Positions 16,870-22,896 of a stretch of 64,000 nt of DNA are shown piece after piece. Origin of the DNA: Streptomyces phaeofaciens (lineage in GTDB: Bacteria > Actinomycetota > Actinomycetes > Streptomycetales > Streptomycetaceae). Position numbers and translations under genes: made by a program. How positions within the stretch are numbered: position 1 is the first letter of the stretch; each line of letters opens with the position of its first letter. Below the pieces are notes generated by a model. The model did not search any database and was not told where the DNA came from. It saw only the letters and a program-made list of their open reading frames with translations. The stretch spans positions 310,001 to 374,000 of the forward strand of contig NZ_BMSA01000001.1 in NCBI RefSeq assembly GCF_014648915.1. The letters are read 5' to 3'.

Positions 16870-17676
16870 TCACGGGAGCAGCCAATCGACGGGACGCTGG
16901 TCGGCCAGCCGGATCGCACCCGAGGCCATGGTCATGGAGGTGAGCCGGTACGGCGGCCCGTCCGCGGAGGACCACGCGTAGCCGCTCTTCGTCGACGCCG
17001 AGGTGTCCAGGCGGACGAGGACGGCCACCGGGCGGCCGTCCTTCGTGAACTGCTCGCCCAGCTGGCCGTCACCGAGGAACGCGGCGATCTGCTGCGCCGA
17101 CTGGGCTGTGCGGTCCACCGACTTCACATGGCCGCGCAGCACGCCGTACTCCTGGGACGGCACGGTCTGCACGGTCAGGTCGACGGCCGCGTGCGCCGGG
17201 ATCGACGCGGCGTTCTGCGCCGGCACGTACAGCGTGGCGTACAGCGGGTCGTCGGCGTCGGAGACCTTCTCCACGGCGGCGACGTTCGCGCCGGTGGAGA
17301 TGATCTGTCCGACGGTGGCGGCCAGCGCGGTGATCCGGCCCGCGGCGACCGTGCGCACCACGGCGTCGCCGTCGGCCGTGCGCACCTTCAGCACCGGGGA
17401 GTCGGCGGGGAGCCGCTCGCCCTCCTCGGCGAGGACGGCGGTCACCTGGCCGGCGGCCGGGCTCTGGAGGATGTAGCTGCCCCTGCCGTGGGTGAGGACG
17501 GCGGGCGCGCTCACCGTGGACGCGACCGAACCGGTCACCGCCCACACGGACGCGGCCGCCATGACGGCCACGGTCACGGACAGCACCAGCCAGCCCTGCG
17601 GGCGCGCGAAACGCACCGGAAGGTCGAGTTCCTCCGGTGACTGGAGCTTGGCGAGGGCCTGTTGGCGGAACTGCAC
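16870..17676 (-). CDS. HlyD-family adaptor of the NHLM bacteriocin export system
   Basis: A 268-residue protein. A cytosolic N-terminus (FRQQALAKLQSPEELDLPVR) is followed by one membrane helix (about 28-50) and an outside part with the lipoyl/beta-barrel features of membrane-fusion proteins (ILQSPAAGQVTAVLAEEGER, VAAGRITALAATVGQIISTG). The RQxALxKLxSPEELD start is typical of NHLM-system secretion proteins. GTG 17676 is supported by GAGGAAA upstream. It lies between the peptide precursor gene and the exporter; a stable stem-loop separates it from the precursor, so it is probably made in lower amounts than the peptide. Confidence 0.9.
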   Translation of the reverse strand: MQFRQQALAKLQSPEELDLPVRFARPQGWLVLSVTVAVMAAASVWAVTGSVASTVSAPAVLTHGRGSYILQSPAAGQVTAVLAEEGERLPADSPVLKVRTADGDAVVRTVAAGRITALAATVGQIISTGANVAAVEKVSDADDPLYATLYVPAQNAASIPAHAAVDLTVQTVPSQEYGVLRGHVKSVDRTAQSAQQIAAFLGDGQLGEQFTKDGRPVAVLVRLDTSASTKSGYAWSSADGPPYRLTSMTMASGAIRLADQRPVDWLLP

Positions 17677-17708
17677 GGGCTTTCCTCGGAGAGTGCGGGG
17701 ACACCGAG

Positions 17709-17741
17709 GAGTCCCGGAGCCGGGTCACGGCTCCGGGACTC
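17709..17741 (-). terminator. Intra-operon stem-loop between precursor and export genes (probable attenuator)
   Basis: A perfect 13-bp stem GAGTCCCGGAGCC / GGCTCCGGGACTC with a 7-base loop, 21 bases after the precursor stop and 32 before the HlyD start. There is no T-run. It probably stops most transcripts or protects the 3' end of the precursor mRNA, giving excess peptide over transporter. Confidence 0.7.
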
Positions 17742-17762
17742 AACAGGTCACACGGGGTGCGA

Positions 17763-17978
17763 TCAGAGACCGGCGACCAGGTTGGTGACCGGGGCGGTGC
17801 TCAGGCCGGTGACACCCTCGACGGTGCCGACGGCCGTGTCGACCAGGCCGGAGACCGGGGCGATACCGTCCACCAGGCCGGTCACGGTGCCGAGGGCGTT
17901 CAGGGACAGGCCGCCGGAGACGTTGTCCAGCTCGGCGTCCGAGATCTCGACGGTCTCAACCTGGGGGGTGGAGTTCAT
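17763..17978 (-). CDS. Double-glycine leader precursor peptide of the NHLM-type export operon
   Basis: A 71-residue peptide from ATG 17978, with AAGGGAAG as ribosome site. The leader (1-23) contains VEISDAELDNVSGG, a canonical LxxVxGG cleavage site for C39 peptidases. The predicted 48-residue core is made almost only of Gly, Val, Leu, Thr, Ala, Ser, Asp, Asn and Pro, with three related units (VTGLVDGIAP, VSGLVDTAVG, VTGLSTAPV). It has no Cys, so it cannot form lanthionines or disulfides, and no Lys, Arg, His or aromatic residue occurs anywhere in the precursor. Automatic labels such as type A2 lantipeptide would be misleading. It is the first gene of the export operon; the activity is unknown. 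Confidence 0.9.
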   Translation of the reverse strand: MNSTPQVETVEISDAELDNVSGGLSLNALGTVTGLVDGIAPVSGLVDTAVGTVEGVTGLSTAPVTNLVAGL

Positions 17979-18430
17979 GGTGGAACTTCCCTTCACATGG
18001 ATATCTCAATAAGGGGGGAGCGGCCCCCTCTGGGGACAGATGACGGCCGCGACCGCGGGCGTCGGACGCCCGTTCGCTCCAGGCGTTTCGGCCCCCGCGG
18101 TGCGATGGATCAAAGCAGGTCCGCGGTCGGCGCAGCCACTCGCGCACCCGTCTCACCTGGGCAGTTGCGGCACAGGAGCGGGAAACGGTGCAGACGCGCG
18201 CACCTGTTGTCGGCGACTTCTCCACACCTTTGGCGGGAATCGCTCCGATGGGCGCCGGGGTCCGCGCGGCGAATTGGACACACCCGGCGCAATGGCGTGG
18301 CGGGCGCCGCGGAGTTGTGCAGAACCGCGGTGCCCGGTGACCCGCTTGGGCAATCGGTGTGCAGATTCTCTGAAGCAGGGATTCCGCCCGTCGATCTCGA
18401 CGGACCGTCACCCGTCGGTCACGCAGCGCG
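17979..18430. other. Gene-free region upstream of the export operon
   Basis: About 450 bp between the thioesterase gene and the precursor gene, both on the minus strand. No frame with proper codon use was seen. A small G5/C5 hairpin (18014-18028) followed on the minus strand by TTATT may end the thioesterase transcript or sit in the precursor leader. The operon promoter must lie here, but no -35/-10 pair could be named. Confidence 0.5.
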
Positions 18431-18844
18431 TCAGCCCAGCAGGGCGTAGACCGTGCTCGCCCGGGCCGCCAGCTCGCCCGTCCGCTCGGCCGTGAGGGTG
18501 ATGTCGGCGAACGCCATCCGGCGGCCCAGTTTGGTGAGCACCGACTCGATCAGGACATCCGAATCGGTCACCGCCCGCTGGAACGAGGTGGACTGCTGGA
18601 CCGTCGTCATCGGTCCGTAGGCGCCGCGGGCCGCCGACACGGCGATCACGGTGGCGGTGTCCGCGGCCGCCATCAGGGCCTGCCCCGAGAGTCCCCCGCC
18701 TTCCCGCGCCAACGTCCGCGACCAGGGCAGACGAAGGGTCGCGCGGTCGTCGCCCAGCGCTTCGACGCGGAGGCCGAGGGCGAGGACCCAAGGGGCGAAG
18801 TTGACGGAGAGGATCTTGTCGGCTTCAACGGTCGTCATCGTCAT
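18431..18844 (-). CDS. PaaI-like hotdog-fold thioesterase
   Basis: A 137-residue protein. Hotdog features: SVNFAPWVLALGLRVEAL at the start, LRLPWSRTLAREGGGLSGQA with the central-helix start, ALMAAADTATVIAVSAA and the strand pair MTTVQQSTSFQRAV / VLIESVLTKLGRRMAFADIT. This is the layout of PaaI/YigI acyl-CoA thioesterases; the usual central-helix Asp falls at AAADTAT. It would hydrolyse an acyl- or phenylacyl-CoA. ATG 18844 fits the GGGGAA upstream; 18838 is an alternative. It lies upstream of the export operon on the same strand but 450 bp away, so a functional link is not assumed. Confidence 0.85.
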   Translation of the reverse strand: MTMTTVEADKILSVNFAPWVLALGLRVEALGDDRATLRLPWSRTLAREGGGLSGQALMAAADTATVIAVSAARGAYGPMTTVQQSTSFQRAVTDSDVLIESVLTKLGRRMAFADITLTAERTGELAARASTVYALLG

Positions 18845-19055
18845 ATGGGTGATTGTTCCCCGCCCCGCGAGGTCGGGCACGGGTCATGGGCGGTTACGCC
18901 GCGGGTCATGGCCGATTCCCGGTTCCGCAAAGGAAGTTGGCAAAAGCGATTGAACACATCACGCGCCCCCCGCGTACCTATGGCCAACCAGGCGCCGCTG
19001 TACGGAGCTGCCGATCTCCGGCAGCCAGACCCCGTCCCCCAGGAGGTCGAGTTTT

Positions 19056-20468
19056 TTGAGTCACAAGCGAGTTTCGAAGCGCAAGGCCGTGATCGCGGTA
19101 GGCGGTGTGGCTGCGCTCGGAGCGGCGGCACTCCTGCTTCCCAACGCCAACGCCTCGCAGGACGGCTCCGGCGACGCCGCCGCGGTGAAGACCCTCAAGG
19201 CGGGCGACGCCTCGGATCTCGCCGCGCAGCTCCAGCAACTGCTGGGTGACGCCTTCGCCGGTTCGTACTACGACGCCGACCAGCAGCAGCTCGTGGTCAA
19301 CGTCATCGACGTGTCCGGCGACGACAACAACGTCGTCGTCCAGGCGCAGAAGGCCGGCGCCAAGGTCCGCGAGGTGGAGAACAGCCCGGCCGAGCTGGAG
19401 GCCGCGGCCCAGACGCTGAAGGCCAAGGCGACCATCCCGGGCACCGCGTGGGCCGTCAACCCGCGGACGAACCAGATCCTGGTCACCGCCGACTCCACCG
19501 TCACCGCCGGCAAGTGGGACCAGCTGGAGTCCACCGTCCAGAGCCTCGGCTCGGGCATGGCGACCATCCAGAAGTCGGCCGGCACCTTCAAGACCTTCGC
19601 CTCCGGCGGCGACGCCATCTTCGCCGGCGGGGCGCGCTGCTCCCTCGGCTTCAACGTGACCGCCGGCGACGGTTCCCCGGCCTTCCTGACGGCCGGTCAC
19701 TGCGGGGTCGCGGCCGAGCAGTGGTCCGACTCCGAGAACGGCCAGCCGATCGCCACGGTCGACCAGGCGACCTTCCCCGGCGACGGCGACTTCGCACTCG
19801 TGAAGTACGACGACCCCAACACCCAGGCGCCGAGCGAGGTCAATCTCGGCGATCAGACGGTCCAGATCAGCCAGGCCGCCGACGCGACCGTGGGCACCCA
19901 GGTCTTCCGGATGGGCAGCACCACCGGTCTGAACGACGGTCAGGTCCTCGGCCTCGACGCCACGGTGAACTACCCCGAGGGCACCGTCACCGGTCTCATC
20001 CAGACCGACGTCTGCGCCGAGCCCGGCGACAGCGGCGGCTCCCTGTTCACCCAGGACGGCCTCGCGATAGGCCTGACCTCCGGCGGCAGCGGTGACTGCA
20101 CCGCCGGCGGCGAGACCTTCTTCCAGCCGGTGACCACCGCCCTCCAGGCGGTCGGCGCCACCCTCGGTGACGGCGGCGGCCTCGGTGCCGACGACCAGGT
20201 CGGCGGCGAGGAGGCCGGGGCCGGCGAGGAGGCCGGGGCCGGCGAGGAAGCGGGCGCCGGTGCGGTGGACGAGAACGGTGACGGTGTCGACGACCAGACC
20301 GGCGAGGCCATCGAGGGCGGTGCCGAGGACGCCGGTGCCGGTGCGGTGGACGAGAACGGTGACGGTGTCGACGACCAGACCGGCGAGGCCATCGAGGGCG
20401 GTGCCGAGGACGCCGGTGCCGGTGCGGTGGACGAGCAGAACGACGAGCAGGACAACAACAAGCACTGA
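19056..20468 (+). CDS. Secreted S1-family serine protease (streptogrisin-like) with tandem acidic C-terminal repeats
   Basis: A 470-residue preproprotein. TTG 19056 is fixed by a perfect AGGAGGT eight bases upstream. A signal peptide (1-33), a pro-region (about 35-185) and a chymotrypsin-like domain follow, with catalytic His in LTAGHCG, Asp in DGDFALVKYDD and Ser in EPGDSGGSLF. After the protease comes a tail of three EEAGAG units and two exact 27-residue repeats plus a partial third, each with DENGDGVDD, which resembles an EF-hand/thrombospondin-3 calcium loop. The tail ends in NDEQDNNKH. No cell-wall anchor is visible. Calcium binding or wall association by the tail is inference. Confidence 0.93.
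   Translation: MSHKRVSKRKAVIAVGGVAALGAAALLLPNANASQDGSGDAAAVKTLKAGDASDLAAQLQQLLGDAFAGSYYDADQQQLVVNVIDVSGDDNNVVVQAQKAGAKVREVENSPAELEAAAQTLKAKATIPGTAWAVNPRTNQILVTADSTVTAGKWDQLESTVQSLGSGMATIQKSAGTFKTFASGGDAIFAGGARCSLGFNVTAGDGSPAFLTAGHCGVAAEQWSDSENGQPIATVDQATFPGDGDFALVKYDDPNTQAPSEVNLGDQTVQISQAADATVGTQVFRMGSTTGLNDGQVLGLDATVNYPEGTVTGLIQTDVCAEPGDSGGSLFTQDGLAIGLTSGGSGDCTAGGETFFQPVTTALQAVGATLGDGGGLGADDQVGGEEAGAGEEAGAGEEAGAGAVDENGDGVDDQTGEAIEGGAEDAGAGAVDENGDGVDDQTGEAIEGGAEDAGAGAVDEQNDEQDNNKH
20208..20436 (+). repeat. Exact tandem repeats in the 3' end of the protease gene
   Basis: Three 18-bp units begin at 20208, 20226 and 20244 (the third diverged), encoding EEAGAG. Then two 81-bp units at 20262-20342 and 20343-20423 are identical base for base, and a partial third begins at 20424. 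Identity at silent sites means recent duplication or ongoing conversion. Confidence 0.9.
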
Positions 20469-20489
20469 CGCCCCCTGACGCAGGAACAC

Positions 20490-20540
20490 GCGGCGGGCCG
20501 ACCCTTCGGCGGAGGGGCCGACCCGCCGCCCCGCGTTTTT
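20490..20540 (+). terminator. Intrinsic terminator after the protease gene
   Basis: A stem of about 15 bp with two mismatches (20490-20504 with 20515-20529) is followed by GCGTTTTT. It lies between the convergent protease and SpoIIE-phosphatase genes. Confidence 0.7.
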
Positions 20541-20553
20541 CCGGAGGGGTCCC

Positions 20554-22701
20554 TCAGCCGTCGCCCCGCGCCCGCAGCAACAGCAGCGCCACGTCGTCGA
20601 TCCGCTCCTCCGCCGCCGCGTAGGGGCCCACCAGTTCGTCGGCCAGCTCCTCCAGCGGACGGTCCCCGGCCTCGCCCAGCCGCCGCCCCAGGTCGGCGAC
20701 CGCGTCCTCGATGTCCACGCCCGGCGTCTCGATCAGCCCGTCGGTGTAGAGGGCGAGGACAGAGCCGGGCGCCAGCTCCACCTCGGTCGTCGGGTACGTG
20801 GCCGAGCCGTCGATGCCCAGCAGCGGCCCGCCCGCGAGATCCAGCACGCGGACCCGCCCGTCCGGCCGGCGCAGCAGGGGCGGGGGGTGCCCGGCGCGGG
20901 CCATGACCGCTCGCTGTCGCTCCGGGTCCAGCCGCAGGTACAGACAGCTGGCGAGCAGATCCGAACCCAGCTCGATCAGCAGCCGGTTGGTGCTGCGCAT
21001 GACCTCCGCCGGCTCCTGCCCGACCGTCGTGTACGCGCGGACGGCGGTGCGGATCTGCCCCATCAGCCCGGCCGCCGTCACGTTGTGCCCCTGGACGTCC
21101 CCGATCACCGCCGCCGCGAGCGGTGGGGACGGCACCAGGTCGTAGAAGTCGCCGCCGATCTCCATGCCCCGGGTCGCCGCCAGATAGCGGGCCGTCGCCT
21201 CGATGCCGGGCAGCGACGGCAGCGAGGGGGGCAGCAGCGCCGCCTGGAGCCCGTGCGCGAGCTGGTGCTTGGCGTCGTACAGCAGGGCACGGTCCATCGC
21301 CTGCGCGATCAGCCCGGCCAGACTGGTCAGCACGGCACGTTCATGGGTGGAGAAGGGATGCGGGGTGGCGTACGCCAGCACACAGGCGCCCACCGGCCGC
21401 CCGGAGGCGATCAGCGGCAGATAGGCCCAGGACGCGAAGCCGTCGGGGCTCCCCTGCCGGGCCGGGTACAGGTGCTCCAGCTGCCGCCGGGACTCGAAGA
21501 ACGCGGGCACACCGTGGGCGACGGTGTGCGCGCCCGGCGTCTGGGAGGACAGCGGCAGCCCGTCGAACCGCTCCACGGCGTCCGGGTCGGGATACCCGTG
21601 GTGTCCCAGGACGTGCAGCCGCCCCGCCCGTGCCCCGAGCAGGGCCAGCGCCTGGCTGCCCACGGCCGGCGCGATCTCGTCCGCGACCAGCCCCACCACG
21701 TCCTGCACGCTCACCGTCTCGGTGAGCGCCCCCGCCAGGCTCAGCGCCTGGGACATCGACACCAGCCGGGTCGGCGCGTCCCCCGGCCGCGGGTCGGCCG
21801 CCCTGGTCTCCGACACGGCCCGGGCCCGCGCGATCCGCACACTGATCCCGGTGGTGCTCGGATAGAGCCGGAACGACAGCCAGTCCGAGGGCGGCCGCAG
21901 CGCCACGAACGACACCGCGTCCTGGCTCATCAGCGCCGCCCGGTAGCGCTCCTCGTACGAGGGGTCGTTGAGCCAGGGCACCGACGCCCACAGCTGGGTG
22001 CCGAGCAGCCGGGTCGCCGGGACCCCGAGCATCTCCGCCGCGGCCGCGTTGGCGAACCCCACCCGCCCGCTCAGATCCAGCGAGCACAGCCCGTACGGCA
22101 GCCGGGCCACCATCCGCGCCGCCTCCACCGGTCCGAGCGTGGGGGCGGCCCCGCCCACCGGCCCCGCGACCAGCAGATCGGACTCGGCGTGCACGGTCCG
22201 GTTCTCCTGCGCCGCCCGCTCCAGCCGGGCCGCGAGCCGGTCGCAGGCCGACGTCAGTTCCAGGTGCTCCCGTTCGGACAGCTCCGGCGGATGCGAGCCG
22301 GGCCAGGTCACGAAGACCGCGCCGTACACCCGGGAGGCGGTCGCCACCGGCACGGCGGCCAGCGCGAAGTGGTACGGCAGCACCACGGCGATCCGCGGAT
22401 AGTGCCGGGCCATGTCCTCCTGCCCGCCCACCCACACCAGCCGCCGCTCGCGCACCGCCTCCGCCACCGGGATCGGCGCGCTCAGTCCGACCCGCTCCCA
22501 GGGCGCGGCGAACGCCCGGGGCAGCCCCGCCATCACCGCCATCTCCAGGACCGGCTCGTCGCCGGGCCGCAGATACACCGCCCCGGAGTGCGCCCCGACG
22601 GCGTCCATCATCGCGGTCAGCGCCAGCGACAGCAGGGGCTGGCGGAGCGGGGGCCGGACGGCCGTCGGCACCTGACCGGACGACCTGTCCCCGTCGGACA
22701 C
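20554..22701 (-). CDS. SpoIIE-family protein phosphatase with GAF and PAS sensors
   Basis: About 715 residues. An N-terminal GAF-like domain (about 25-170) is followed by a PAS domain (PYGLCSLDLSGRVGFANAAA, about 190-290), a second GAF (about 320-465; LSLAGALTETVSVQDVVGLV) and a PP2C/SpoIIE domain. The phosphatase part shows the conserved blocks LLPPSLPSLPGIEATARYLA, GMEIGGDFYD, AAAVIGDVQGHNVTAAGLMG, ARAGHPPPLLRRPDG and ALYTDGLIETPG, with the metal-binding Asp residues in place. It would dephosphorylate a STAS-type anti-anti-sigma factor. GTG 22701 has GAGGAGG upstream; GTG 22728 is the longer choice. It is divergent from a related phosphatase at 22897. Confidence 0.93.
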   Translation of the reverse strand: MSDGDRSSGQVPTAVRPPLRQPLLSLALTAMMDAVGAHSGAVYLRPGDEPVLEMAVMAGLPRAFAAPWERVGLSAPIPVAEAVRERRLVWVGGQEDMARHYPRIAVVLPYHFALAAVPVATASRVYGAVFVTWPGSHPPELSEREHLELTSACDRLAARLERAAQENRTVHAESDLLVAGPVGGAAPTLGPVEAARMVARLPYGLCSLDLSGRVGFANAAAAEMLGVPATRLLGTQLWASVPWLNDPSYEERYRAALMSQDAVSFVALRPPSDWLSFRLYPSTTGISVRIARARAVSETRAADPRPGDAPTRLVSMSQALSLAGALTETVSVQDVVGLVADEIAPAVGSQALALLGARAGRLHVLGHHGYPDPDAVERFDGLPLSSQTPGAHTVAHGVPAFFESRRQLEHLYPARQGSPDGFASWAYLPLIASGRPVGACVLAYATPHPFSTHERAVLTSLAGLIAQAMDRALLYDAKHQLAHGLQAALLPPSLPSLPGIEATARYLAATRGMEIGGDFYDLVPSPPLAAAVIGDVQGHNVTAAGLMGQIRTAVRAYTTVGQEPAEVMRSTNRLLIELGSDLLASCLYLRLDPERQRAVMARAGHPPPLLRRPDGRVRVLDLAGGPLLGIDGSATYPTTEVELAPGSVLALYTDGLIETPGVDIEDAVADLGRRLGEAGDRPLEELADELVGPYAAAEERIDDVALLLLRARGDG

Positions 22702-22896
22702 GGCGACCACCTCCTCGCCAGGCCGCACGGGTTCTCACGCACCAAATCTGCCCCCTGGCGGCCGGACGCGCACGGCGAGCGGCCCGTGTCCCGGGCGGCC
22801 GCGGGCCCGGCCCCCGCGCCCTGCCGCCCCGAAACCGGGCCGCGGCCGCCCCGAAACGGCCCACAGGGGCTGCGCACCGGTTCCACAGGCGCTGTA

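Noticed and set aside
17763..17978. Reading the exported peptide as a lantipeptide
   Set aside because: There is no Cys in the precursor and no lanthionine synthetase nearby, so lanthionine rings cannot form.
18040..18495. Short plus-strand frames between the export operon and the thioesterase gene
   Set aside because: Codon use is not Streptomyces-like, no ribosome site is present and they run into the antisense of the thioesterase gene.
20208..20436. Tandem repeats considered as a CRISPR array
   Set aside because: The units are in frame, contiguous without unique spacers and encode the protein tail.
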